The notes under the pieces were generated by a model. That model searched no databases, was not told the DNA's origin, and saw only the letters and a program-made list of their open reading frames with translations. A DNA stretch of 64,000 nucleotides from contig JAEMWC010000254.1 of NCBI GenBank assembly GCA_016490735.1, forward strand, positions 776,001-840,000. Direction: 5' to 3'. Made by a program: the position numbers and the translations under genes. Positions 31,604 to 42,889 of this stretch are shown in pieces. This DNA comes from Pachyseris speciosa (Eukaryota; Cnidaria; Anthozoa; Scleractinia; Pachyseridae). Position 1 is the first letter of the stretch, and each line of letters opens with the position of its first letter.

Positions 31604-33215
31604 ATGAGTGAACTGTTACGAACGGCTTGTGCTGAGGCAAGAAGTGGCAACTTAAGCATCAAGCAACAAGTAAGAGAAATTGGAAATAAATTTTTGAGTA
31701 ACGTTGAAATCAGTGCACAGGAAGCAGTGTACATAATACTGCAACTTCCAATGAGGAAGTCGTCTCGCAAAGTCATATTTATAAATACATGTCCACCTGA
31801 AAACAGAATACAGGCTTTGAAACCTTTGCATGATATCAAGGAAATGGAAGATGACTGTGAAGATATCTATACTAGTGGTTTATTAAAGAGATATACAAAT
31901 CGTCCTTCGAGTCTTGAAAATGTGACATTAGCAGATTGGGCTACATGGTACGACACATGTGGCAGACCATACATCAAGAGACAAACTCATGTTGACATTG
32001 ATAAACTACTGGTAGAAACTTTAGTGAATGATGATAATTCTGATGATGAAGAGGATGTTCATCCCAAACCCAACACAAAGAATCCTGTCAAGCGATCAAA
32101 AGCCAGGATAATTAGGAGTGTCCGCTTCAATAAAAATGCAGATCCTGAAAAACACTACCGTGAACTCGTTATGCTTTTCACATCATGGCGAAATGAGGAA
32201 ACATTTGATTGGTAACTGTTCTTCCTATAAAGAACACTTTTTTCATATTAAGCATAAAATAGATGATCACATAAGGGAATATGCAATATGTACTGAGGAC
32301 CTCAATGAGATTCAAGAAAACTTAGAGTTTGAAATCGGTGACAAACATTATAACCAAGTTGCACCAGTTACAGAGAGTGCAGAGTGTCAAGATGCAGCTG
32401 AAGGCAACCATGACTTGCACCATGACTTCAATGAAAACTATGATCTATCAGATGACCTTGGAATTCCTTCTTCAGTCCCAAATAATGAACACTTAATATT
32501 AAATGAGATGCAAGAAGATCAGTACAGGCAAATGGTCCAGACACTTGACAAAGAACAAAAGGAGTTCTTTTATCATGTCCTTCATCTTATTAAAACATCT
32601 GAGGAACAATTTTATTGCTTTTTAAGTGGTGGAGCAGGTGTGGGCAAGTCACATCTTGTAAAATCACTATATCAGGCAGCCCTCAAGTATTATAATACTA
32701 GAGCTGGAGAGGACTTTCATCATATAAAAGTACAATTACTTGCTCCCACTGGGAAGGCTGCCTACACAATTAAGGGAAATACAATACATAATGTGCTGTG
32801 TATACCAGCAAGCCAATCTCTAAAGAATTATAAGCCACTTGACTCAAGTAGGCTTAATACTGTCAGATCTAAACTTGGAGGATTAAAGCTCATATTTCTT
32901 GATGAAATTTCAATGGTAGGAAATGCTATGTTCAATGTACAGATCAATAACAGGCTAAAAGATATTAAAGGTAGTGCAATGGACTTTGGCAGTGTTAATA
33001 TTGTGGCCATTGGAGATTTGTTTCAGCTGCAGCCTGTTATGGATAAATATATTTTTAAAGATCTTGATGATTCTGGATATGGAATCCTTGCTCCAAATTT
33101 GTGGCAGAAATACTTTAAGATGTTTGAACTGGGAATAGAATTAAGAGGTTTACTGCTAAGCTTATATGATCGCGTCGTTCAACATATGAGAAATATAGTC
33201 AATTTCATTTTGTAA
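31604..33215 (+). pseudogene. Helitron linker and PIF1-type helicase, truncated
   Basis: The frame 31604-32215 continues the initiator (MSELLRTACAEARSGNLSIK, VYIILQLPMRKSSRKVIFIN) and ends near WRNEETFDW. One shift later, the 32118-33215 frame continues with LIGNCSSYKEHF. The helicase follows: SGGAGVGKSHLV (Walker A), LAPTGKAAYTIKGNTIHN (motif Ia), KLIFLDEISMVG (Walker B) and VNIVAIGDLFQLQPV (motif III). Homology ends at about 33140 after FELGIELRG; the later motifs, including the Arg finger, are missing. PIF1-type helicases unwind DNA 5' to 3' during rolling-circle transposition. Without the C-terminal half this one cannot work. Confidence 0.8.
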
Positions 33216-34268
33216 GGCTTTAGCGCTCAATTTGTCAGAATAACAGCTGTCTTTATAGTATGTTTTAGGTCTTAAAACGTCAGTTACAAATTCAAAATTT
33301 ATAATCTTTCGGCGTCATTACCCAGGTGACAAATTTTTTTCGATTCAAAAGGAAGCCAACACTTTTGCAATGAGTGTTGTTTTCATACAATCATAAACTA
33401 TAGCAAAGCAAAGTTTTATCACACATTTCAGTAAAATTGTCAAAGGTCCTAACGGTCTGTCGGCAATGTGCAGTTTCACTTAATCCACATAAATATCATC
33501 AATGAACCAAATATCGCCGCGATCCTGGTGACAGAACTTTCGCTCGCTATAAATACTTTTTGTACACAGTTTTGGTGGTAAAGACCCACACATCGCAACT
33601 ACTTCAATGATATAAATTTCTTGTTACTAATGCCACAATGTGCGCTAATTTGGCCGCGCATGTTTATGGAAAGTGGTTTTGGTTCTCATTTGTTCAGAAA
33701 GTAGAGCGAGTTTTGTCAATCAATCACAGAGCAAAGCAATGCAAATAAAAAGTAAACGCAACCAATTGCTTTGGTTTTATGACTCTTAATTGAAGGGCTC
33801 AGTGGAAGAAGGGTGTAAGTGACGATTTTGGTCATTTTGCTGATGTCGTCCAAATGAGCTGAATTTTTGCATGTGGCCTTTGATACATTAGAAAAACATT
33901 GCCCTATATTTCTTTTCGCTTTTTTGCGCTCAGTTTTCGAGAAAATGCGGGCCAAAACACGCATTCAACTTGTCACTTAGCACAGTCTTCCACCAAGCCC
34001 TTCATATGAAAACTAAGCACCAAATGCTCGTAACTGACTTAAGACAACACGGGACATCTCTGTGCCGTATGACTTTTTGACTCATAAACAGCACACAAGA
34101 TGCCCAGCTGACTTGGAAATATATGGGTCTACTTTTTTTCTTGAATGCAGCACTTACTACAGGTGTTACTACCCGTGTCTTGCTTAATCGTAGTGCTCAA
34201 CAAGCTTGCTTGGCTCAGAAACAGTCTACAACATTCATGAACACCACTTAAGCAGTAGTGAATATTCA
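33216..34268. other. Non-coding stretch after the truncated Helitron
   Basis: No supported gene and no recognisable Helitron 3' hairpin. The sequence lies inside the ~10.9 kb insertion. Confidence 0.4.
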
Positions 34269-34339
34269 GGCTTGTAAGGGTTCGAACCCACGACCTCTGC
34301 AATACCTGTGCAGCGCTCTACCGACTGAGCTAACAATCC
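34269..34339 (-). other. tRNA-derived SINE head
   Basis: On the minus strand: GGATTGTTAGCTCAGTCGGT (A-box) and GGTTCGAACCC (B-box) in a 71-base segment. The acceptor arms pair at six of seven positions. The anticodon stem pairs (CTGCA/TGCAG), but the loop lacks the T that precedes the anticodon in all tRNAs. It is a SINE head or tRNA relic and not a working tRNA. Confidence 0.65.
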
Positions 34340-34394
34340 ATCTGGGAGCTCGTCGTTTTGTTGGTCTGTAATATACCCGTGGGTGGTGAATATA

Positions 34395-34505
34395 CTGCGG
34401 ATTAATGATTAAATATGTGACTAGTCATCGCAGTCATGAACACTACTGCTTAAGTAGTGTTCATAACTGTGATGATCAGTCACATATTTAATCATTAATC
34501 CGCAG
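34395..34505. repeat. Near-perfect palindrome
   Basis: CTGCGGATTAATGATTAAAT at the left returns as ATTTAATCATTAATCCGCAG at the right, around a CACTACTGCTTAAGTAGTG core. It lies about 55 bases from the tRNA-like head, whose own far flank repeats the ACTTAAGCAGTAGTGAA motif. It may be the fused tails of two such elements. Confidence 0.75.
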
Positions 34506-34559
34506 TTCAAATATGATTTTATATATTCATTCTCATATAATATCGATTTTCATTGACAG

Positions 34560-34655
34560 AAACAATGCGGATTATGGAGAGGAAGAAGACGACAACGAGG
34601 GAAGAGGAAGTACAAGAAAGCGTGGAAAGTTTGGAAGATTGAATGGGAAAAGATA
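34560..34655 (+). CDS. Possible terminal exon, unrecognised
   Basis: After an acceptor-like TTTTCATTGACAG, a frame reads ADYGEEEDDNEGRG then RKRGKFGRLNGKR and a stop at 34653-34655. An AATAAA-like ATTAATAAAAG lies about 20 bases later. The acidic-then-basic composition looks coding, but nothing upstream connects to it. It could equally be chance. Confidence 0.25.
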
Positions 34656-35122
34656 GAAAATTATTCTGTTTATAATTAATAAAAGAATTGGATTTCAAAT
34701 GGAAACCAAAACAATTACATTTAGGCTGTTCTTCAAATGATGGTAAATTAGACTTAATGAAGCATGTTGTATACAAAGTCTACATTTCATGATGTTTTGT
34801 TACAGAAAGTTTTTGATGAGACCTAAGGCGCCATTAGATATAAATAAAACAAAATATTTCATTCACAAAAGTTTGCTTCTGTTCGTCATTTAGTGTTTAA
34901 GCAATGCCTCGCTACAGGTACATGTCCTTGCACATCCTTTATCCCGCTCCTTTAATTTGTATTTTGGGTTGTGAGGACACGGCAATATAATAATGTCCAT
35001 ATTACATCTCAGAATAAAGAGCAGTGTCCTGAATGCAAGGAATGTAAACAAAAGTATGAGTCCGTATACTCAGTAAATGCTCCCAGTATACATTCTTCCT
35101 TTCACAGTATTCGATATATATA

Positions 35123-35760
35123 CTGATATGAACCGCCCTGAACTATAAGGAATCCACCAAAGAGTATTAGAACCCATATACATACCTGCTATACAACACC
35201 AGTATACCTTAAGACTCACACAGTATACCTGTTGTCACCTTGGTTTCTGTTTTCCCTAGAGTAATGAGTCTCTTCCCAGCTATTTCTGTGATTTATTTGC
35301 TGCTCTAAATTTGATTCTTCATTTAACGTATTAAGGATTTCATTCCTAATATATTTGTCTTGTAAATATCGTTTATTTTAGTTGTTTATAGTTCAATTGT
35401 GTGTGTGCCATTCCGACCCTAATATTGTAATCTATTCTATGTAATTTGGCTTCCTAGCCTTGTTAACTTTCTAGTTATTTTAGGAAGCCAATACCCTTTT
35501 AGTTTTAATTTTTATTTCATGTTAACTCAATTTTTCGCAAGTATAAGGGTCAATAAAGTTGTTGTTGTTGTTGTTGTTGTAGAACCCATATACATACCTG
35601 CTATACAACACCAGTATACCTTACGACTCACACAGTATACATGATGTATACTGATATGAACCATGAACTATAAGGAATCCACCAAAGAGTATTAGAACCG
35701 GTATACATACCTGCTATACAATACCAGTATACCTTATGACTCACACAGTATACACGATGT
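35123..35760. repeat. TATAC satellite units split by a LINE 3' tail
   Basis: A unit of roughly 100 bases (GAACTATAAGGAATCCACCA, AGAACCCATATACATACCTG, CAGTATACCTTAAGACTCAC) occurs at 35123-35224, in part at 35581-35640, and again at 35644-35750. Between the first two lies a 355-base insert (35225-35580) that ends AATAAAGTTGTTGTTGTTG, a microsatellite-like tail typical of the 3' end of a non-LTR retrotransposon. The array belongs to the right subterminal region of the 24987-35929 insertion. Confidence 0.6.
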
Positions 35761-35937
35761 ATACTGACATATATACTGAAATATAAGGAATTATACCACA
35801 GATGTATACGGTCCTGATGTATACTGGTCATTATACGGACCTTTCACAACCTTATATTTGCCGTATACCAATGTGTATACTGACTGTATACGCCCAAGTA
35901 AGGGTCAGTATACGGGGGATTTTACGCAGTGCTTGTA

Positions 35938-36670
35938 CGCGGCCACACATAGACAGCCTTTTGCCTTAACCATTTCTTTAACGTCATCCTCACAATAGCT
36001 AAGTTGCTAGCAATGATAAATAATGAGGACATGACTGGGTAAACGATCCCTGCCAGCTTGTCCAGCCTCCTGGTGTTGGTCTAGAAGGTTTCGAGCAGGC
36101 CCCCAGTTGACAATGTAGTGAATGTCAAGAAAGTTCACTCCCATGCTTAAAGCAGTAGAGGCCACCACCAACCGTACTTTTCCATCTTCCTTAAAAGACT
36201 GTACAATTCTGTCCTTGCTGTGGGACCAACAGCTTGAGTGGTAAATCCCAACAAGACAGTTGGGTTGCTCACAAGAGTCACTGGGTGAGTAAGCACGTTT
36301 CCAAGTTTCATCATTAAGTAATTGACCACACAAGCAATGCCATTCATGGTATTGCAAAAACACCAATTGTTTTGTTGGCAGTCTCTCCTTTTTCTTTAAT
36401 ATGCTCCACAAGCTAGTCGAGTTCTCCAAATATGGCAGCCTTTTTCACATCAACGATTGCAAACCGCAAATTTTCCCTGTTTGGACTTATATGAATGATC
36501 AAAGGATCTTTGAAAGAAAGCTTGAAATGATGGCAGAACATGTATCTGTATCCGCAGTACCTGTCAGGGCAGCACAAGGGGTGCCTATCAAAAACACAAG
36601 GGTAAAACAAGAGATAAAAACCCATTGGTAATTGTACACTATATGGCCAAATACCACAGGCTCGTTTCAT
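35938..36670 (-). pseudogene. RecQ-like helicase, middle part, decayed
   Basis: The minus strand carries ALTGTADTDT (motif III type), LSFKDPLIIHISPNRENLRF and VDVKKAAIFGELD (a stop follows), then after shifts VGIYHSSCWSHSKDRIVQSF, VVASTALSMGVNFLDIHYIV (motif V) and NWGPARNLLDQHQEAGQAGR (motif VI). These are the helicase motifs of the RecQ family, which unwinds DNA 3' to 5'. In motif VI a Gln stands where RecQ proteins have the first Arg of GRAGRD, which would damage ATP hydrolysis. Several frameshifts and stops are present. The reading ends at CLCVAAYK at the border of the large insertion and continues at 24986. It may be a repeated, transposon-associated coral gene rather than a host RecQ gene. 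Confidence 0.65.
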
Positions 36671-38577
36671 GAACAGTTTTTGTTTCTGCTACACATATAA
36701 CTCATTTGCTAACAATAGAAATAATTTAGTAGTAATACAGTGTAAGTTGAAAAGTAACTAGTTTTTAAAAGGTAAGTATAACATACTATGAGATAAATCT
36801 CAACCGGCTGGAGTTAAATACCCAAAGAGAGTAGTAAACTGTCTCAAAGAAGCAGTGCAATGTTTGCAAGGCTACTCTATCAGCTGAATAACAATACAAA
36901 TAAAAAAAATGCACCAAATCATTCAAAATTAACAAGGAAAACAACAAACAAAGCACGATTCCAGTTTGGACCTTTCTTAAAAAATGAACGAAGAAGAGCA
37001 AGCTCCCCGTAGGCTCCTCGAAATGCAAGAGCATCGCTTTTTACATTCCCAGACCTCTTGAACTTGGAATTCCTGAGAAATAACGACATTTAAACAGACT
37101 TGAATACTGGGAAGAATCCGCAAGGTGTAAGTCATTTCAGTAGCAATTATAACCGTACATTAAATTTACCAGTAGTTTTTTAAATAGTTTTTATCAATTT
37201 TGTATATTTTAGAGTAGTTATTTTCTTATTGTTTTAGAGTTGGCGTGATGTCGTCAAGGATATTGGCCAACGAAATGATATTTAGATTTAGATTTAGATA
37301 CATGCACTACATGTCAAGTAGAACCTTATTTCATATGCACCTCTTGTTAAATAACAAAAACCAGAAAAAAATGCGACCACTTGTTCAAAACACGAACATT
37401 TTCCCACTCAGAGCACTATTCTTGGCATCCCCTGTAAACAAAACCTCTTGTTCATGACCACAACCACTTTTTTGGGGTTATGTTTGTAATATGTTTCCAC
37501 TGGTTTTACCTTTTGTAGTGTTATATTGTATGTTCACTGTGTGCACTACACAACTCAAAGTACAAGAGGAACTTTTTGTGACAACATGACATTGTTGGTA
37601 TTGTAACTCAGAAATTGTATGCAATAAATTCTCCTCATATACGCATGACAACTTCACACATGTAAGTGTGTACCCCAAATTTTGGGGTTGTTAAGAATTC
37701 ATGTATTCAATCTATTGTTCTTGATTCATTACTTATTCCTGTCGAACATTTGACGATTATGTGGCACCTTTTCCGAAGGCTGCAAACCTTTGAAGTAGTC
37801 GAGATATTTTTCCTTTTTTTGAAATTTTCTAGCTGGATGATTTTTTAATCTCCTTTGTTATTCGGTCGATGACAGCTCACAGTAAAAGCTGGAGAATCAA
37901 ATAACAATTGTAAGCTACAGCTAAACCTCCCACCTGATCCCAGATGAACATGATGATGGATAAACATATTTTTGTAAGCAGTTTTTTTAACTGATCAGCA
38001 TGATGTATAACTTTATGAGCTTTTGGAAAGCTTATCTCTGAATCCAGATTGCGCTGGTCAGGAGTTTTCATAGAATGTGATACAACGTCTGGATGGCGTC
38101 AGATTGCTATTTCTGGTTGCCTTTGCCTCCATTATCGCCAATTCCCGAGAATATTTTTCCATGGTGAATAAAAACATTGACAATCGATCACCGCTTTGGC
38201 TTCAGACTTCAGCTTCAGAAGACGTTGCGAGATGCTAACTGCATAATTAAAAATGCCACAACGCAATTGGTCAGTTCGTTTCGGTTGTTATGACAACTAG
38301 CGGATTCGGTCATGTACAATGCATTGAAGTACCCAAACACACTTTTAATCTTGAATCTCGATCGTAAAGCTGAAACCTTAACCTGAAAATTTTCAATTAT
38401 TGGCGTATTAAAGATGGAGTAAACGAATATTAGAATGGAGAAATGGATAACTCATCATCAAAACTTCAAGCCAACTTTGATCAGCGACTCAAAGTTCTTT
38501 GAAATCAACAAATCCCTTCTTGTTGCTCTCACGATGCGCGTGAATTTCCACTTTGGATAACCGAAATAAGTCATTTA
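36671..38577. other. Intergenic, no gene seen
   Basis: AT-rich sequence with short frames only. An ATTTAGATTTAGATTTAGA run lies near 37280. No supported gene. Confidence 0.45.
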
Positions 38578-38818
38578 AGGGGCGCTTTCCATTTGGTTAA
38601 AAATTCCGAAAATTCCGGTTTGGGGGAAATGGAAAACGTTTTTTCTGTTCATCCGACTGGAAAATTCCCGGAAATAGTGGAACTTCTCAAAAGTTAGTCC
38701 CGTTTTCCCGGTTGGAACGTCCCGACTGGTTTCTTCCATTCCAATTGTAATATCCCGGTAATATTTACCAGTTCCAGGCCCACGGCAATCAAATTATCAC
38801 CGCCATTTCGTAAACAAA

Positions 38819-39537
38819 ATGGCGGCAGAGATGATGATGTACCAGTGTTCGTGTTGCTTATTTGCAACTCCCCCCATGGGGCATCTGCTGAGCCACGACT
38901 GCTCTTCTTATGAAAATGGTAGGTAATTTGAATTTGGAAGGTGTACTCTTTTTGAAGGGCTTATATTTAAAATAAGGTGCCTACACCTTACCCCTGTTTT
39001 CGCACTCAAAATGGTTTTAAATTATTTGCTTTGCTTTCTTTAGAATCTTTAGATTCCAGTCGATCCCCCTCGCCCTATCAGCCAGAAAATATGACGTCTA
39101 ACAAGCTGCAGACTTGGCAGGATCATGATGTTAGGAACTTAATCACCTCTTGGGCTGACCATAAACATATGTTTGGCGGGAAACAAAAGAAAAAGGAGAT
39201 TTTTGACAAAATCGCTACCGACTTTAATTCGAAGTCCAGTACAGTTGTCACAGGCGACCAGTGCATGCGGAAATGGGGCAAGCTAGTTTCCAAGTATAAA
39301 GAGATCGAAGACCACAATAGCAAAACGGGGAATGATCGGAAAACCTGGAAGTTCTACGACGCACTTTTGCAGTGTCTTGCTCAGGAGGCCTCTGTGAACC
39401 CTGTTTGTACTATGGAAAGCTCCACCGAAGGACCTCTTGAAGTAAGCGACTCCCGCAACAGCCGAAGAGCAGGGTACAGCAATGAGGAAGAGAAACTCTT
39501 GAAAGAAATGAAGGAAGAAAAGCAGGCCTTTTTTTAA
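38819..39537 (+). CDS. Myb/SANT (trihelix)-like DNA-binding protein, two exons
   Basis: Exon 1 is 38819-38918 (ATG in AAAATGGCGG) and encodes a short Cys/His segment (QCSCCLFATPPMGHLLSHDC). The donor is AAATG/GTAGGT. Exon 2 starts at 39044 after TTTCTTTAG, and the phase matches exactly (GAA TCT TTA GAT). Residues ~55-130 form the trihelix domain: WQDHDVRNLITSWADHKHMF, IFDKIATDFNSK, CMRKWGKLVSKYKEIEDHN and WKFYDALLQCL, with the spaced Trp residues expected. The tail is charged (EEEKLLKEMKEEKQAFF). A T-run at 39529-39535 probably drops a base from the original frame, since the alternative frame reads FNRLLNCVEKK. In Harbinger elements this protein binds the ends and brings the transposase into the nucleus. 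Confidence 0.75.
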
Positions 39538-40429
39538 TCGGCTCCTAAACTGTGTGGAAAAAAAAGCAAGCTCAGACTAACCCTAAGCGTAAAATTTCAA
39601 GGGCAGAATGAAATAACATTGGCAGCCAATTATGGCACCCTTGTTGTTGTTGTGTTATTGGGTATGTCTGTTGATATTTGAATTTTTCTTGTTGTTTAGC
39701 AACTTGATATATCAGATTGGAATGTACTTTTCTTACAAGTGTTGTGTACAATCCAAAAGCAGTCATTCATTATTATTGTAAACCAAGTACTTGTGCGTGG
39801 ACCATAAAGCTTACCTTCAATTATCTCACTCATGTTTCACAGATATCTTGGCTTGAAAACAGGAAACATTTTTACAGTTACTACATTTAGTAGTTTTGTG
39901 TTGTATATTACTCTGTTAAGTAATGGTTCGTGTAAGACCTATAGTAAAGAACAATGGGCCGCGGCAATGAGAGCCGTTATTTTCCCGTGGTGCGTCAAGG
40001 TGTTAATAAGCTCCAGTGGAGTATTTTCATTGGGTGAAACGCTATTTGGCGCGAAATTCAAATGGTTTGAAGGAAATTTTCGATGTTAAGAGTGGAGTAA
40101 ATGCGCTGAAATTCGCATATTGTATTTATGTTTTAATAACTATCATACATACAAAAATGATAAAAAATCGTACGTGGGGAAATGCACTTTTTGCTTGATG
40201 ACAGTCTTGAGAGCGATATTTTACCTTTGTTTCGTCAAGATTTTGACAGATTATAAATTATTCACAGGAAAGTCATGTAATCCTGTGTTTATTTGCGCTC
40301 ACAACCGCAACAGAAACATCACAAGTTTTCGAATGTTACATAGCATCATGAGTTTGATTTTCCTGTATCACCTATCTTTATCATGCTCAAACAAAACATT
40401 TCATCTTTCATGTCAATACAACATGGCAG

Positions 40430-41058
40430 CTTCAACTCTGCGAGATTCTCAAGCTTGTGATGCGCTTCGACCACAAGGCCGTCGCAAACGGTTACGATGG
40501 ACTCGGGACAATCAAGGAAACAATTCGAAATAATATTTCTCCAATATCTACAACAAAAGCAAAACTTATTTTAAGAAAATCTTCATACAAGTCCTCTTCA
40601 AATGCTCGAAACACGGACAAGGCGTTGAATCCATCTTCTGTCTCCAGCTCCAGAGTACCGCTCAGCAACAGAGTCAAGCGTTTTTGTAAGAAACAGCAAC
40701 TCATCTGAGGAAAAGTTATATCCAAGTGCAACAATAGTAGTAATATTTTCACACGTACACAGACATGCCGCAATTACCCGAAATGTCTACGTATTCCAGT
40801 CGACCCAGGATATTTTTTTCCGTGAAAAATGGAGCACAGATCAAGCAAAGAGCAATCGGAGATGGCTAAGTACTCCAAATCACTGGCTTTATAGATAATT
40901 TGTTGAAAATGACGATTAGTAATAGCCGTTGATGATAACCTTAAGCGCGTCAAACTCGCGAACAACTTCAGAGGGACGAAACGATACAGGTCTCCTGTTC
41001 CAGTAAGATCAATTTCCAATAATTGTGCATTCCTGAGAAATGGTCCTTTGAAAATCAA
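40430..41058 (-). pseudogene. LRR-like fragment, function unknown
   Basis: The minus-strand frame 41058-40774 reads like two or three leucine-rich repeats (QLLEIDLTGTGD, SLTRLRLSSTAITNRHF, DLEYLAISDCSLLDL). A second frame, 40773-40492, continues with FNALSVFRAFEEDLYEDFL and VDIGEILFRIVSLI. It may be a fragment of an F-box/LRR-type or ZYG11-like gene captured or inserted within the 38581-45296 element. No start and no complete domain. Confidence 0.35.
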
Positions 41059-41265
41059 TTCCCACTACTTGAAGCAGACTTTGCAGATACCAAGTGGATC
41101 TTTGGTCTCAAGAAAGTTGAAAACATGGCACTAAAACAAAAACGGGAACTTCCATCTTCACAGCTTCCCGGAGAGAACAAACTGCTCATACCTTCGGTAC
41201 TTTTCTCTTGCAGATTTCTATCGAACTACTTTATCGCACTTCCTAATTGGTGCGGGGTTCATTGA

Positions 41266-42889
41266 CTTATGAATAGGGGTTCTATTTATTTTTTCATTTG
41301 TGATTTGTCACATTTTATCTCACCTTCGTAATATGTAACAAGACAACAAAGGGACGTTTGAAGCTTCTGTATTTTTTTCTGTAATAATTGTTATGACACA
41401 TTATCATGGACGTTAGCAATATTTTTAAGATTGCTGTTCATATTGCAGATTTTTGAATGCAAGGAACCTTGTTGAAGGGAGTGCAATAATAAAAAGCGTG
41501 ATTGAAGTGTATTCGTAGTAGTTTGGAGTTTATCTAGCGATGTAATTTTTACAAGACTATGATCACTGCACCTGAGCTTCAACCCCTTTCACTCTCCCTA
41601 CTCTGAAAAAAAAAAACCTTTTCTTGCGAGGTAATGAAAAATGCAGTGCAGCAACCATTATAAATATAAACTAAGAGTTACAACCCTGCACATGATGCTA
41701 TAGGGCCCTATGCTGGCATGTAAAACTATATACAATATTTTCCAAGAATTTGAGTGGAAGTAGAGTAAACTTCCTGAGAAGTAGGAAGCTCCGACATGGC
41801 TGAGTTAACATCACAAGTACTTTTGAAAGTAGAACACATGTTTTGAATATGATTATGATGTTACCTAAAATTTAGCAAAAATTAAAAATTCACTGACAGA
41901 GGTACCACATTTCCTCAAATCAGGCAATTTCCCAAAATAAGCACATTCAATAAATAGTCCCCAAAATTTAAAGTGCCTATCACCCACCCAGTGACAATAA
42001 ATTGCAATAATTTAAGTCTACCAAAGACATTATGTGAAGAAACAAATCGTATTCTGTCCTTTGCTTTTTTGTAATTTTGTAAATGGCTCATTTTCTGCCA
42101 TTTTGAATTCAAAAAGGAGCAATCGAAAGACTGGGAACTAAATAACTTGTAACATCAACCCAGTATCTCATCCTCTCTCATCATCAGATTAAGCACTTGT
42201 CTCGGAGTCAAACTGACTTTTAGACATTTTCAGCCAGAATCGTGAAGACTTCAGGATTTTGCAATGAATCGCTTATAGTTTTAGTTGTTTGTTTGTCATG
42301 GAGCTACTGGGTTGACATCACACCCTTTCAATCCCAAGATCTGAAAGTCAATTACCCTATCTGAAGATCATACATTTCTTTGTAGGCTATTTCAGAGAAT
42401 GTGGTCTAAAAGTATATTAAGACAACATCTCTTAATAATAATTTATAAATTCTCATCACCAGTCTACTACTGTATGAGGCAAATTTATACACTGATCACT
42501 CCTGGGAATCAAAGGGTTAAATGTGTCCTCTTCACTAATTCAAGACAAAGAAATTAAAAGCTACAGCTGTATGCTGTCAAACTAGGAAAAGCAAAAATAC
42601 TGTATTTTGACAATCTCATTCCATTACGATCAATAAAATTGGAGATCAGGGGTCCTTACCATTTACACGGAATACCTGGAAATTCTGGTTGGAAAATGAA
42701 ATGGTACATACCATTCCATTTGGAACTTTTCAGAAATTATACTGTATGCGTTGATTAAGCTGATTTGCTTAATCAACGCACTTTTTCTTTTCTTTTTGAG
42801 ATTTCCAGTTGATACTAGTACATTTTGTGATTTCTCCATTTTGCGTGTTGACAAGCTAAAGCACTGAATATTTACACCTAGAATTTCTA
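41266..42889. other. Non-coding interior of the Harbinger-like element
   Basis: No supported gene. A perfect short hairpin (TTGATTAAGCTGA/TTTGCTTAATCAA) lies near 42750-42778. Confidence 0.4.

Larger units (their letters stand above)
27475..33140 (+). mobile_element. Helitron (OTU-bearing, Helentron-like), decayed and 3'-truncated
   Basis: In order on one strand: a leader with 2A peptide and OTU protease (27475-29097), a Cys-rich accessory region (29198-30119), an HUH replication initiator (30085-31599), and a linker plus PIF1-type helicase (31604 to about 33140). This order matches the Rep-Helicase of rolling-circle Helitrons, and OTU domains are known from the Helentron/Helitron2 branch. 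Each junction after the OTU frame shows a shift of reading frame, and the helicase stops after its third or fourth motif. The copy therefore cannot transpose by itself. The usual Helitron ends (5' TC, 3' hairpin with CTRR) were not located. Confidence 0.8.
24987..35929. mobile_element. ~10.9 kb insertion in the RecQ-like gene, TATAC-rich ends
   Basis: The limits are set by where the RecQ-like reading stops on the right (35938) and resumes on the left (24986). Candidate target duplications are GCCTTATA at 24979-24986 and TGCTTGTA at 35930-35937: similar but not identical, as expected if old. Both end regions are filled with degenerate repeats built on GTATAC or TATAAGGAC (25230-26270 and 35040-35929). 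No clear terminal inverted repeat and no transposase are visible. A broken Helitron (27475-33140) takes up much of the middle. Very long repeat-rich ends with 8-base duplications are known for several DNA transposon groups, but I cannot assign one. The interval could also be several separate insertions. Confidence 0.5.

Noticed and set aside
25230..35929. Long terminal inverted repeats bounding the 10.9 kb insertion
   Set aside because: The two ends share motif style (TATAC) but I could not align them as true inverted copies, so only repeat-rich ends are claimed.
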